Shown here: in pieces, positions 53,371 through 62,713 of the stretch
Numbering within the stretch: the stretch's first letter is position 1
Layout: each line of letters starts with the position of its first letter
Source: Sodaliphilus pleomorphus
Lineage (GTDB): Bacteria > Bacteroidota > Bacteroidia > Bacteroidales > Muribaculaceae
DNA length: 64,000 bases
Assembly (NCBI RefSeq): GCF_009676955.1
Contig: NZ_CP045696.1
Coordinates: forward strand, 1,867,001-1,931,000
Direction of reading: 5' to 3'
Program-made: the position numbers and the translations under genes
The notes under the pieces: model-generated
What the model was told of the DNA's origin: nothing
The model's input: the letters and a program-made list of their open reading frames with translations, nothing else
The model's database searches: none

Positions 53371-54835
53371 GCACACGCTTGTCGCCATAGTCGGCCTCGA
53401 GCGGCGTGAGCTTGTAGAGCTTGGCGCCGCTGTCGAGCACCACGGGCTCCTCTATCCAGATGCGTCCGCGGCGGTCGCGGCAGGCACGCAGGTCGATGCC
53501 CTCGTAGGTGTGAATCACGCCCGTAGCCCTGCTCTTGCTGCCCAGGTGGCAGCGAGGCGTGACCCATGCATTTTCTCTGGCCGTCAACGGTGCCGCACTG
53601 GCGGGCAGTATCACCAGCTGGCGGCTCTGGGCTGCTGTGGCCGCCCAGTGCTGGCGCACTGTGGCCAGTGTCCACACGTCGTCGCTGTCGGGCACGCCGC
53701 GTTGCTTGCCCAGTGTGAGCCAGGGCACATCGCAGTCGCTGGTGTAGTCGCCCATGACGATGCCGCAGCTCGAGGCCCTGTACTTGGCAAGCATGTCGCG
53801 CACCTCGCCGTTGAGGCGGTACTGCCATTGCGCAAAGCACATGAGATGAGCCAGCCCGAAGATCCACAGCCCACATGCCGCTACTGGCAGTAGCCTCGAC
53901 ACTCTTGAGCGGCTGCCGGGCAACATGCGCACGAGGGCAATGAGTGAGAAAAGCTGAGCAAACCACCCCGTGCGCCCTATTGTGCCCGACACCAGGCAGA
54001 AGGGCACCGCAAAGGTGGCTGCAAGCATCCACACCAGCCACGGCGAGCGGCACAACTGTGCCAGCGCATCGCGGCCGCGGGCAGTGAGGGCCATCGCCAC
54101 CACCGCAGCAAGCAGCAGCACGTAGTAGTAGAGTGAGGTGACTGTGATTTCGGCCACCGTCCACTCGGCAGTGCCCCGGTGCTCGACAAATCGCTTCCAG
54201 ATGCCGGGCGAGGCCACAACAAAGAGCGCCCCCAGCGTGAAGCACACGAGCCACGCAACGTTGACACGTTCCTTGCGCCACACGGCCACCCACAGGGCCA
54301 GGCACAGGGGCACGCCGCAGCCCTCGTGCATGGCGCCTGCCACGAAACACAGCAGGCCGCCTGCCACCGTCTGCCAGGACCGCCACCGCTTGCGGCTCAA
54401 CATGAGCATGCTCGCCATGAGGCACAAGGCTGCGGCCCACACATAGTTGAGCTGGCAGTCGTAGAGCAGTATCGAGTCGGGCCAGGGCAGGGTAGTGAGC
54501 ACCAAGCCATATATCACGATGCGCGCCCACGGGTTGCGCACCCCGGCGCAGCGGGCGGTGGCCCAGTGCAGGGCTGCCACCATGAGGGCGAGCAGCGCCG
54601 TGGTCGCCACGCGCGGCAGCAAGCCCGTGAACCACGGCATGAGTATGTTGGCCATGCGCCCGTTGGTGCTCAGCCAGTGCACCGCTGCATAGTAGGGATA
54701 GGCCAGCAACGGGCCTTTGCGCGACAAGGCCGTGAGCCATCGGTGGCTGAAGACGATGTCGTCGCCCACGAGGTTCCAGCCGTAGAATGCCACTGCCGCT
54801 GCCGCCGCAATGGCGCCCAGCAGCATCCACGACAT
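53318..54835 (-). CDS. Multi-spanning membrane protein, DUF6056-like
   Basis: 505 residues from the ATG at 54835 (MSWMLLGAIAAAAAV); the longer upstream frame has no helix signal. About eleven hydrophobic segments are visible. Residues 20-60 (VGDDIVFSHRWLTALSRKG; HWLSTNGRMANILMPWF) resemble the DUF6056 family, seen in cell-envelope polysaccharide loci. The C-terminal 100 residues are soluble (RATGVIHTYEGIDLRACRDR). Its 3' end overlaps the convergent gene at 52318 by 53 bp. Confidence 0.65.
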   Translation of the reverse strand: MSWMLLGAIAAAAAVAFYGWNLVGDDIVFSHRWLTALSRKGPLLAYPYYAAVHWLSTNGRMANILMPWFTGLLPRVATTALLALMVAALHWATARCAGVRNPWARIVIYGLVLTTLPWPDSILLYDCQLNYVWAAALCLMASMLMLSRKRWRSWQTVAGGLLCFVAGAMHEGCGVPLCLALWVAVWRKERVNVAWLVCFTLGALFVVASPGIWKRFVEHRGTAEWTVAEITVTSLYYYVLLLAAVVAMALTARGRDALAQLCRSPWLVWMLAATFAVPFCLVSGTIGRTGWFAQLFSLIALVRMLPGSRSRVSRLLPVAACGLWIFGLAHLMCFAQWQYRLNGEVRDMLAKYRASSCGIVMGDYTSDCDVPWLTLGKQRGVPDSDDVWTLATVRQHWAATAAQSRQLVILPASAAPLTARENAWVTPRCHLGSKSRATGVIHTYEGIDLRACRDRRGRIWIEEPVVLDSGAKLYKLTPLEADYGDKRVLTTCSPASAAAPCDRGE

Positions 54836-54912
54836 GTATTTCGACAACGTTTTCAAGGCGTAAAGCTGTGATTCTTGAAAAAAAAGGACTGCCCTCCCGG
54901 AGGGAGGGGGAT

Positions 54913-56742
54913 TTAAAACTTCTGCATATCCACCAGGTGCTTGTAGACACCGCCGCGGGCTATGAGCTCGTCGTGGGTGCCGCGCTCCACGATTTTGCCC
55001 TCTTGCAGCACGCATATCGTGTCGGCATTTTTGATCGTCGACAGGCGGTGGGCAATTACCAGCGTGGTGCGGCCGCTCATGAGGTGGTCGAGGGCCTCCT
55101 GCACCAGGTGCTCACTCTCGGTGTCGAGTGCCGAGGTGGCCTCGTCGAGAATGAGGATGGGGGGATTCTTGAGTATGGCACGGGCAATGCTCAGGCGTTG
55201 CCGCTGTCCGCCCGAGAGGTTGGCGCCGCGGTCGCCTATGTTGGTGTCAAAACCCTTCTCGGTGGCCATGATGAAGTCGTAGGCGTTGGCAATCTTGGCA
55301 GCGTTCACTACCTCCTCGTCGGTAGCACTGTCGACGCCGAAGGTGATGTTGTTGTAGATGGTGTCGTTGAAGAGAATGGCCTCCTGGTTCACATTGCCCA
55401 TGAGGGCACGCAGGTCGTGCTTGGTGAATTGTCTGATGTCGGTGCCGTCGATCATGATCGAGCCCTCCTGCACGTCGTAGAAGCGTGGCAGCAAGTCGGC
55501 CAGCGTTGTCTTGCCGCTGCCGCTCTGTCCCACCAGGGCCACGGTCTTGCCGCGAGGTATGTCGAGGTCGACGCCGTCGATCACCCACTTCTCGCCGTAG
55601 CGGAATCGCACGCCCTCGTACTTGATGCCTTGCCTCATCTGGGTGAGGGGCACGGGGTGCTCGGGGTCGGCGAGGTTGTTCTGGGCCTTGAGTATCATGT
55701 CGATGCGCTGCATCGAGGCCAGGCCGCGCTGTATCGAGTAGCTGGCCTTGGAGAAATCCTTGGCCGGATTGATGATGCTGTAGAACACCACCATGTAGTA
55801 GATGAAGGTGGGGGCCGAGATGGTCGACTGGTCGGCCAGGATGAGGGTGCCGCCAAACCATAGCACGATGCCTATGGTGAACGTGCCCAGAAACTCGCTC
55901 ATGGGGTGGGCGAGCTCGTAGCGGCGGTTCATGCCGCGGCTCATGAGCCTGAAGTCCTCGTTCTCGCGCCCGAAGCGGCGCTTCACTTTCTCCTCGGCAT
56001 TGAAGGCCTTGATGATGCGCAGCCCGCCTATGGTCTCCTCGATGTTGCTCAGCAACACGCCCCACTGGTTCTGCACGTTGAGCGACTTGCGCTTGAGCAT
56101 CTTGCCCACCCGGCCCATGATGGTGCCTGCCAGGGGCAGCAGCACGAGCACAAAGAGCGTGAGCTGCCAGCTGAGCGCGATCATCATGCCCAGGCACACG
56201 ATGATCATGATGGGGTTCTTAAACATCATGTCGAGGCTGGCCATGATGGAGTTCTCCACCTCGGTCACATCGCCGCTCATGCGTGCCATCACGTCGCCCT
56301 TGCGCTCATTGCTGAAGAAGCCTATGGGCAGCGACACAATCTTGGCATATATCTTGTTGCGCAGGTCGCGCACCACGCCGGTGCGTATCGTTATCATGTT
56401 GAACGCGGCCAGGTAGGCACTGCCCGTCTTCACGCCTGCAAGCACCACCAGCGCGAGGGCGATGGCGGCCAGGGCCACGCTCTTGCCATAGGTGGAGATG
56501 ATGCATTGCACATAGTAGTAGAAGTCGTTCACAACCACCGCCTTTACCGAGCCGGTTCCCCAGGGCATGAATTGATACACCGTGTGGTTGAGGCCGAAGA
56601 GCATCTCCAGTATAGGGATGAGCAAGGCAAAGGAGAAGAGCGTGAAAAACGCCGCCATGATGTTGAAAAACACGTTGAACACGATATACCACTTGTAGGG
56701 CGGTATGAAACGGCGCAACATCGCGAAAAAGTCTTTAAACAT
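54913..56742 (-). CDS. ABC exporter (MsbA-like) with fused membrane and ATPase domains
   Basis: 609 residues. Six transmembrane helices in the first 330 residues, then a nucleotide-binding domain: Walker A GQSGSGKTTL, signature LSGGQRQRLSIARA, Walker B ILILDEATSALD, and H-loop VIAHRLSTI. Homologues in this phylum export lipid A core or other lipids; the cargo is not shown by the sequence. The start lies 35 bp past the upp stop, so upp and this gene may be co-transcribed. Confidence 0.9.
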   Translation of the reverse strand: MFKDFFAMLRRFIPPYKWYIVFNVFFNIMAAFFTLFSFALLIPILEMLFGLNHTVYQFMPWGTGSVKAVVVNDFYYYVQCIISTYGKSVALAAIALALVVLAGVKTGSAYLAAFNMITIRTGVVRDLRNKIYAKIVSLPIGFFSNERKGDVMARMSGDVTEVENSIMASLDMMFKNPIMIIVCLGMMIALSWQLTLFVLVLLPLAGTIMGRVGKMLKRKSLNVQNQWGVLLSNIEETIGGLRIIKAFNAEEKVKRRFGRENEDFRLMSRGMNRRYELAHPMSEFLGTFTIGIVLWFGGTLILADQSTISAPTFIYYMVVFYSIINPAKDFSKASYSIQRGLASMQRIDMILKAQNNLADPEHPVPLTQMRQGIKYEGVRFRYGEKWVIDGVDLDIPRGKTVALVGQSGSGKTTLADLLPRFYDVQEGSIMIDGTDIRQFTKHDLRALMGNVNQEAILFNDTIYNNITFGVDSATDEEVVNAAKIANAYDFIMATEKGFDTNIGDRGANLSGGQRQRLSIARAILKNPPILILDEATSALDTESEHLVQEALDHLMSGRTTLVIAHRLSTIKNADTICVLQEGKIVERGTHDELIARGGVYKHLVDMQKF

Positions 56743-56777
56743 ACATCAATGCTGTTGGAGGGGTGGAAGATGTGTGA

Positions 56778-57434
56778 TTATTCCTTTTCGCCATATACCA
56801 GGTCGCCCGCGTCGCCCAGGCCGGGCACGATGTAGCTGTGCTCGTTGAGCTCGTGGTCGATGTCGCAGGTCCATATCGTGGTTTTGTCGAGGGGCAGGCG
56901 TTGCCCTATGTAGTCGATGGCCTGGTCGGTGGCAATGACGCTGGCCACGTGCACGTGGGCCGGGTGACCCTTGGTCATGAGTGCCTGGAAGGCGAGCTCC
57001 ATCGAGCTGCCGGTGGCCAGCATGGGGTCGACGATGAGCAGCACCTTGTCGTCGATGCGCGGGCAGGCAATATACTCGATGTGGACGTTGAAGTCGTTGG
57101 TCTTCTCGATATACTTGCGATAGGCCGAGACAAAGCCGTTCTCGGCTTGGTCAAAGTAGCTCAAGAAGCCCTCGTGAAATGGCAGACCGGCGCGCAAGAT
57201 GGTGGCCAGCACGAGCTTGTCGGCAATCACGTGGGTGCGTGCCACGCCCAGGGGGGTGGCGGTGTCGCGGGTCTCATAGTCAAGGCGCTTTGATATCTCG
57301 TAGGCCATGATTTGGCCCAGGCGTTGGATGTTGGTGCGGAAGCGCAGCCGCTCCTTCTGGAGCTCCTTGTCGCGTATCTCGCTCATAAACTGGCTCACGA
57401 GCGAGTTCTGGTCGCAAAGGTTGATGATTTCCAT
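56778..57434 (-). CDS. upp: Uracil phosphoribosyltransferase
   Basis: 218 residues. The enzyme converts uracil and PRPP to UMP. Visible elements: N-terminal RTNIQRLGQIMAYEISKRL, ATILRAGLPFHEGFLSYF, the PRPP loop LLIVDPMLATGSS, and uracil-site YIVPGLGDAGD. It is a typical bacterial upp length. Confidence 0.93.
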   Translation of the reverse strand: MEIINLCDQNSLVSQFMSEIRDKELQKERLRFRTNIQRLGQIMAYEISKRLDYETRDTATPLGVARTHVIADKLVLATILRAGLPFHEGFLSYFDQAENGFVSAYRKYIEKTNDFNVHIEYIACPRIDDKVLLIVDPMLATGSSMELAFQALMTKGHPAHVHVASVIATDQAIDYIGQRLPLDKTTIWTCDIDHELNEHSYIVPGLGDAGDLVYGEKE

Positions 57435-57503
57435 TGTATTTCTTTCTTATTCTATATTATCGTTACAAGTAAAAAAAGCGTAATCGTTCAAAGCTGTGGG
57501 GGG

Positions 57504-58451
57504 TCATGCCTCGTGCCGGGTGGCACAGTAGGCATCGAGTATCTTGACCGACTGGGCGCGGTCGCGGGTGAGCTGGGCACGCAGCTCCTCGATGCTGCCC
57601 AGCTTGAACTCGAGCCGCAGAAACTTGATAAACTCAAGCTTGATGGGCATGCCGTAGATGTCGCCGTCGAAGTCGAAAATGTTTACCTCGATCGACAGGC
57701 GGTGGCCGTTGTGCATCGTGGGCCTCACGCCCACATTGACCATGCCCTTGAGGTGCTTGCCGGCCACGTCGACCATCACGGCATAGGCGCCGCGGTGGGG
57801 CAGGATGAGAGTGGGGTCGAGCTCGCCCACGTTGGCCGTGGGAAAGCCTATGCCGCTGCCGTTGTGAAAGCCGTGCACCACCTTGCCTGCCAAACTGTAG
57901 GGGTGCCCCATGCAGTGCATGGCGTCGTCGACCTTGCCCGAGGCAATGAGCTTGCGTATGATCGACGAGCTCACCGGGGCATAAGCCCCAAGATACTCGG
58001 GGGCTTTCACAATGTCGACGCCCAGCTCACGACCGTGCCGCACATAGTCGGCAAAGGTCTCTTGCTTGTTGTGCCCGAAGTGGTGGTCGTAGCCGGCCAC
58101 GAGAGCAGCCACCCCGTAGCGGTCGCGCAGCAGCTCGATGAAGCGGCTGCTGTCGAGCAGCGAGAGCTCGCGGGTGAAGTCGAGCAGCACCGTGCAGTCG
58201 ATGCCGTGGCGCGCGATGAGCTTGAGCTTGTCGTCGACGGTCATTATCATCTTGATTCCAGCCTCGGGGTGCAACACGGCCTGCGGGTGCTGGGCAAAGG
58301 TGACTACTGCCGACTCGAGCCCGCGCTGCCGCGCTTGCTCCTTGAGAAAGTCGAGCAGGGTGGCGTGGCCCAGGTGCACGCCGTCAAACATGCCAATGGT
58401 GGCTATTGTCGTGCCTGGCTCCAGTTGTGTGTCGCTGCCTATTATCTTCAT
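57504..58451 (-). CDS. ribF: Bifunctional riboflavin kinase/FAD synthetase RibF
   Basis: 315 residues. FAD-synthetase domain first (TIATIGMFDGVHLGHATLL containing the nucleotidyltransferase HxGH site; VAALVAGYDHHFGHNK), then the riboflavin kinase beta-barrel (GIGFPTANVGELDPTLILPH; MVNVGVRPTM; EVNIFDFDGDIYG). It makes FMN and FAD from riboflavin. The stop lies 70 bp from upp. Confidence 0.93.
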   Translation of the reverse strand: MKIIGSDTQLEPGTTIATIGMFDGVHLGHATLLDFLKEQARQRGLESAVVTFAQHPQAVLHPEAGIKMIMTVDDKLKLIARHGIDCTVLLDFTRELSLLDSSRFIELLRDRYGVAALVAGYDHHFGHNKQETFADYVRHGRELGVDIVKAPEYLGAYAPVSSSIIRKLIASGKVDDAMHCMGHPYSLAGKVVHGFHNGSGIGFPTANVGELDPTLILPHRGAYAVMVDVAGKHLKGMVNVGVRPTMHNGHRLSIEVNIFDFDGDIYGMPIKLEFIKFLRLEFKLGSIEELRAQLTRDRAQSVKILDAYCATRHEA

Positions 58452-58464
58452 GATAGCGCGGGGG

Positions 58465-59313
58465 TCACTGGTTGGCAGCGTTGATCTGTTTCTTCATGAT
58501 GCGCATGGTGTCGTTGCACAGCTTGATAAACACCTCGCGGTTCTTCAAGAGGGTAGAGGCCTTGATTTGCTTGTCGGCGCCCTTGAAGATGAAGCCCGTG
58601 TCGCTCGAGTTGATGGCCCGCATCATGGCTTGTGCGCCCTTCTCGGTCTTGTCGAGCTGGCTCATGTGCAGGTCGAGCTTGTCGAAGAAGCGGTTCATCC
58701 TCACCATGCTCAGGCTCACCAGCGAGGGGTCGACGCTGTTCACGCTGATGCGCTGCGTGCGCAGCACGGTGCTCAGGTATATCGAGAACAGCGACAGCGC
58801 GAGCTTGCTTTGGGCAAAGGCGGCGATGGGCATGAAGTTGTTCACCGCCGGGAACTCGTAGGGCAGCGACACCATGTGGCGGCTCAGCGAGGTAGTGAAG
58901 ATGATGCGCCCGCCCTCGACCATGAGCGGCTTCACCAGCAGCGAGAGCAGCACGGTGCTCAAGAAGTTGACTTGCACCAGCTTCTCGTAGCCGTCGGGCG
59001 AAATCTCGCTCTTGCGCGAGATGTAGCTGGCGTTGTTCACCAGCACGGCCACGGGGCGGTTGAGCTTTTTGAGCTCGTCGACAAAGTCCCTCACGCCGGC
59101 AAAGGAGCCCAGGTCGAGATGCAGCGAGTAGATGTTTTTGTTCAGCGTCTTGATTTGCAACTCGCGGGCAACCTCATCGCTGCGCTGGGTGTTGTAGCAG
59201 GCCATCACGATGGGATGCCCTTGCTCGGCCAGGCGGCGGGTCACCACAGTGCCCATGGCATCGGTGGCGCCGGTGATGATGTAGAGTGCCTTCTTGTTAT
59301 CTTCTTGTATCAT
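58465..59313 (-). CDS. Short-chain dehydrogenase/reductase with altered active site
   Basis: 282 residues. Rossmann start TGATDAMGTVVTRRLAEQG, NNASYISRK loop, and the catalytic helix FAQSKLALSLFS. The usual SDR pattern Y-x3-K becomes F-x3-K here, so the catalytic tyrosine is replaced by phenylalanine (codon TTT). The rest of the fold is intact, so the protein may be a weak or non-canonical oxidoreductase. It resembles retinol-dehydrogenase-type SDRs. The gene lies 13 bp upstream of ribF. Confidence 0.82.
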   Translation of the reverse strand: MIQEDNKKALYIITGATDAMGTVVTRRLAEQGHPIVMACYNTQRSDEVARELQIKTLNKNIYSLHLDLGSFAGVRDFVDELKKLNRPVAVLVNNASYISRKSEISPDGYEKLVQVNFLSTVLLSLLVKPLMVEGGRIIFTTSLSRHMVSLPYEFPAVNNFMPIAAFAQSKLALSLFSIYLSTVLRTQRISVNSVDPSLVSLSMVRMNRFFDKLDLHMSQLDKTEKGAQAMMRAINSSDTGFIFKGADKQIKASTLLKNREVFIKLCNDTMRIMKKQINAANQ

Positions 59314-59394
59314 AAAAAATTATATAGTTGTTTTATCTTTATGTTTTCTCCTGTGGTCTTGAGGCAGGCGTGGCGCGGCCGCCTCGCAGCAGGC

Positions 59395-60363
59395 CTATTG
59401 CTGAATGCTGTAGATGAAGTTGGCCACCGTCTGGCCCACAGCCTTGAGCGTGCCCTTGTCGATGTTGTCGAGCGTGTCGTGGGTGGTGTGCCAGCCACTG
59501 AAGAAGCCCGATGGCGATTGACGCATGTCGACGATGTCGACACAGGGTATCTGGTTGTCGATGAGCGGCTTGTGGTCGTCGGTCACATAGCCCAGCTTTT
59601 GGGCGATGAAGTACTTGCCATAGCCCGCGTCGGCAGCTGTGGCCCATATGCTCTCGACCAGCGACGGGGCGGCGTCGACCGAGAAGCCTTCCTGGTAGAA
59701 GGTGGCACCCTTGGCGCCCACCATGTCGAGCAAGATGCCATACATGGGAGCATAGTAGGGCACGTGAGTGTGGTGCACCCAGTATTGCGTGCCCAGCGCC
59801 CAGCTCTCGTCGATTGAGTCGGTGCCCCAGTCCTCGGCATCGTCGAGCAGGATGTCGACGCCCACGCCCGGGCGCTTCTGCTTCATGATGCGGGCCAGCT
59901 CGAGCAGCACAGCCACGCCGCTGGCAGCATCGTTGGCGCCCATCACAGGCATGTGACGCTTGGCCGGGTCGGGGTCGTTGTCGGCCCAGGGACGGCAATC
60001 CCAGTGAGCCATGAGCAGAATGCGCTTCTCGGCATCGGGATTGATCACGCCTATATAGTTGGTGGCGTGCAGCACCTTGCCGTCGTGGGTGGTGAGGTCG
60101 GCATGCTGCGTGTACACCGTGTCGCAGTATCGGGCGAGCTGCGCCTCGAGATAGGCCCCGCACTGCTCATGGGCGGGAGTCGAAGGCACGCGGGGGCCGA
60201 AGTCGCACTGTGCCTTCACGTGGGCATAGGCGCTGTCGGCGTTAAAGTTCACCACGGCCTGGGCGGGAGCATCGCTCGCCTCGCGGGCCGCGTCTTGCTT
60301 GCCGCCACAGCTTGCAAGCAAGGCTGCTGCGGCGACTATCGAGATAAAATCAAGCATTTTCAT
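59395..60363 (-). CDS. M28-family zinc peptidase (glutaminyl-cyclase-like) lipoprotein
   Basis: 322 residues. Lipoprotein signal with AAAALLASCGGK. Zinc ligands in the M28 order: MAHWDCRPW, GANDAASGVA, LLDDAEDWG, and the last His/Asp in SGWHTTHDTLDN. The FGPRVPSTPAHEQCG N-terminal motif is typical of bacterial glutaminyl-peptide cyclotransferase-like enzymes, which form N-terminal pyroglutamate in the periplasm. Bacteroidetes members may do this on exported proteins. Confidence 0.87.
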   Translation of the reverse strand: MKMLDFISIVAAAALLASCGGKQDAAREASDAPAQAVVNFNADSAYAHVKAQCDFGPRVPSTPAHEQCGAYLEAQLARYCDTVYTQHADLTTHDGKVLHATNYIGVINPDAEKRILLMAHWDCRPWADNDPDPAKRHMPVMGANDAASGVAVLLELARIMKQKRPGVGVDILLDDAEDWGTDSIDESWALGTQYWVHHTHVPYYAPMYGILLDMVGAKGATFYQEGFSVDAAPSLVESIWATAADAGYGKYFIAQKLGYVTDDHKPLIDNQIPCVDIVDMRQSPSGFFSGWHTTHDTLDNIDKGTLKAVGQTVANFIYSIQQ

Positions 60364-60385
60364 CAGTCCATTCTATTTGAATTTA

Positions 60386-60393
60386 CAAAAGTA
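60386..60393 (-). promoter_or_regulatory. -7 box for the M28 peptidase gene
   Basis: Minus-strand TACTTTTG about 23 bp upstream of the start codon at 60363. The 60364-60675 gap otherwise holds the plus-strand promoter below and a region (60420-60560) of unclear origin. Confidence 0.45.
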
Positions 60394-60641
60394 CTAAAAA
60401 AACTTTGTTCTCTCCCCCCTTAAAATAAAAAACTGATTTTAAGCCCAAAGTTTCGGGGCAGGGGAGCGTAATCCAATAGTTGACGTGAGTGATACACTAA
60501 ACGCACAACAGAGGGCAGGGCACAGAATCCCCCGTTCGTTTTAGTATTAGCGATGGCGAGGACAATCAGAGTTGTAGGGGGGCTGTGTCGTGATAGCATA
60601 GGTTTATTTAGAAAACATACTGCTAATCCGTTTATCTTTTG

Positions 60642-60649
60642 TACATTTG
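60642..60649 (+). promoter_or_regulatory. -7 box for the AlbA_2 protein gene
   Basis: TACATTTG, 26 bp before the start at 60676. Confidence 0.55.
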
Positions 60650-60675
60650 CGAAATTAATATTAAGTGGAAGCAAC

Positions 60676-62346
60676 ATGACTAAGCAAGAAATATCAGAAT
60701 ATATACGTACCCAATTCCCCAAAGAAAATGAGAGTTGTGACTGGAAAGAGTATAAGAATTTGCAAAATAGTCTTTGCGGTCATGAAGGTGACGATGTGGT
60801 TTCCTATGTATCTGCTATCTCTAATATGAATGGTGGTGCCATTGTTGTAGGCATTCAGGATAAGACTTTTGAAGTTGTTGGAATTCAAAATTTTGGGAAC
60901 TACAACATCGAATCAGCGAAGGCTCGTATTGCTGAGAAATGTCGGAATCTTCCAACTGAAAATCTAGAAATTACAGAATTGAAGGCAGACGATACCGATA
61001 CTGTTGTTTGGATCATATCTGTTCCCAAGCATAGACCAAAGTTGCCGGTCTATGCTCATAATAAAGCTTGGCAGAGAATTGGTGACTCTTTGATTGAAAT
61101 GAAAGAAGAAAGGTTGCAGTCAATTCTCTCAGAGCTGTTAATTACGGACGATTGGAGTGTGGCTATTGTTCCTAATGCCACTTTGGATGATTTGGATTCT
61201 GAAGCAATAGAAAAAGCAAGAAAGGAATATACTGTTCGTAATCCATACCGAAAAGCTGAAATTTCAGCATGGGATAATAAGAAGTTCCTTGATAAAGCAA
61301 AAATAACAATAAATGGAAAAATAACGAGAGCAGCATTGGTACTATTAGGAAAAGAAGAGAGCGAGTATCTGCTTAGCCCTTATGTTGCTTGTATTCGATG
61401 GTCTTTACGTTCTGTAGGGTCTATGCAAAATAAAGACTATGAAATATTGACAATGCCATTGCTATTGAGTGTTGATAAGCTGTATAACAAAGTTCGCAAT
61501 GTAAAATACCGACTTGTAAGGCCAGACTCCCTTTTTCCTGAGGAAATGTTGCGGTATGATATGTTTAACATACGTGAGCCACTGAATAATGCTATTGCAC
61601 ATCAGGACTATACAAAATGTGCAAGAATAGAAGTAGTGGAATATGAAGATGATCATATTATTTTCCAAAATTATGGTGATTTTTTGCCTCAAAATGTTGA
61701 AAATGTTGTCATTAAGGATTGCCCGGAGTCAGTATATCGTAATCGTTTCCTTGTAGAAGCGATGCGTAATCTGAATATGATTGAGACTGAAGGTGGTGGC
61801 ATTAAAAAGATGTTTGTTAACCAACGTATGAGATTCTTCCCGATGCCGGAATACGATTTGTCTGATGGAAAGGTTAGGGTAACTATTACAGGTAAGGTAA
61901 TTGATGAAAACTTTGCCCGAATACTGGCAGATAACCCAAACCTTGGTCTTGAAGATATTATGTTGCTTGATAAAGTACAGAAACAGAAAACAATTACGGA
62001 CGATCAGTTGGTTTATCTAAGGAAACATAAATTCATCGAAGGGCGTAAGCCTCATTTCTTTTTGGCTCATAAAGTCGTGTCGAGAACAAGGAGTACTAAG
62101 ATGAAAAGTCAATATATTAAGAATAGAAGCTTTGATGATGAATATTTTATGAAATTGATAGTTGAATATCTGAAAAAGTTTGGTAAAGCTTCACGCAAGG
62201 ATATCAATGAGTTGCTCATGGATAAATTATCGGATGTTTTGGATAGCACGCAAAAGAGGCATAAGATAGATTATCAATTGAAGAAGCTTAAAGATTCAGG
62301 AAAAATTAATTTTGGTGAAGACCACAAGTGGATTCTTGCTGAATAA
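60676..62346 (+). CDS. Schlafen AlbA_2 / HATPase-type ATP-binding protein
   Basis: 556 residues from the ATG at 60676. Residues about 15-130 are a Schlafen AlbA_2 domain (ESCDWKEYKN; VSAISNMNGGAIVVGIQDKT). Residues about 250-420 contain an HATPase_c_4-type region (NNAIAHQDYTKCARIEVVEY; NLNMIETEGGGIKKMFVNQR), the typical domain pair of these putative transcriptional or defence regulators. The C-terminal part has winged-helix-like helices (DEYFMKLIVEYLKKFGKASRKD). Notably AT-rich, so likely acquired. Role unknown; homologues appear near defence genes. Confidence 0.85.
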   Translation: MTKQEISEYIRTQFPKENESCDWKEYKNLQNSLCGHEGDDVVSYVSAISNMNGGAIVVGIQDKTFEVVGIQNFGNYNIESAKARIAEKCRNLPTENLEITELKADDTDTVVWIISVPKHRPKLPVYAHNKAWQRIGDSLIEMKEERLQSILSELLITDDWSVAIVPNATLDDLDSEAIEKARKEYTVRNPYRKAEISAWDNKKFLDKAKITINGKITRAALVLLGKEESEYLLSPYVACIRWSLRSVGSMQNKDYEILTMPLLLSVDKLYNKVRNVKYRLVRPDSLFPEEMLRYDMFNIREPLNNAIAHQDYTKCARIEVVEYEDDHIIFQNYGDFLPQNVENVVIKDCPESVYRNRFLVEAMRNLNMIETEGGGIKKMFVNQRMRFFPMPEYDLSDGKVRVTITGKVIDENFARILADNPNLGLEDIMLLDKVQKQKTITDDQLVYLRKHKFIEGRKPHFFLAHKVVSRTRSTKMKSQYIKNRSFDDEYFMKLIVEYLKKFGKASRKDINELLMDKLSDVLDSTQKRHKIDYQLKKLKDSGKINFGEDHKWILAE

Positions 62347-62353
62347 TGTAGAA

Positions 62354-62397
62354 TTCAGCAAATTTTCAGCAATTTTTCGGCAGATTTTCAGCAAAAT
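62354..62397. repeat. Four 11-bp tandem repeats after the AlbA_2 gene
   Basis: Units TTCAGCAAATT, TTCAGCAATTT, TTCGGCAGATT and TTCAGCAAAAT lie head to tail, beginning 7 bp after the stop codon. No coding role seen. Confidence 0.8.
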
Positions 62398-62494
62398 AAG
62401 TATGTAACAGACTGATAGCTAGTACTTACATAATTAAAAGAAATGTTGAATCTGTGTGTTATTTCGGCAAGAAGAGCTTAAAAGAAATAACGAT

Positions 62495-62708
62495 ACTGTT
62501 TCTTTGAGTGTGTCTGAAGGGAGACACAAAAACAGGACCTGCCCGTTTTGCGCAGGTCCCCATAAGCTTGTAAAAATTAGATGACTTAAACTCAAAATCT
62601 AAAAAATGCTTCTTACAAAGGAACAAAGATAAATATGTATCTTTTGCATCGTCATTCGAGGCCTACAGGTGTGTATGAACTCGCCTCAGACACACTCGCT
62701 GAAACACT
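62495..62708. repeat. Imperfect 29-bp inverted repeats bounding a 214-bp segment
   Basis: ACTGTTTCTTTGAGTGTGTC continuing TGAAGGGAG (62495-62523) matches the reverse complement of 62680-62708 at about 23 of 29 positions, with a perfect 12-bp core GAGTGTGTCTGA. The segment could be a MITE-like element or a large hairpin. Nothing coding is visible inside; it holds the hairpin at 62535-62559. Confidence 0.55.
62535..62559 (+). terminator. Hairpin downstream of the AlbA_2 gene
   Basis: GGACCTGC (62535-62542) pairs with GCAGGTCC (62552-62559). No clear T-run; possible terminator for the AlbA_2 gene or for the region on the minus strand. Confidence 0.45.
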
Positions 62709-62713
62709 ACCAT

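Noticed and set aside
60420-60722. Hypothetical 100-residue minus-strand gene
   Set aside because: It overlaps the promoter and start of the AlbA_2 gene and lacks a ribosome-binding context; noted only as a possible repeat.
62354-62397. CRISPR array
   Set aside because: Units are 11 bp, directly adjacent with no spacers, and no cas genes are present.
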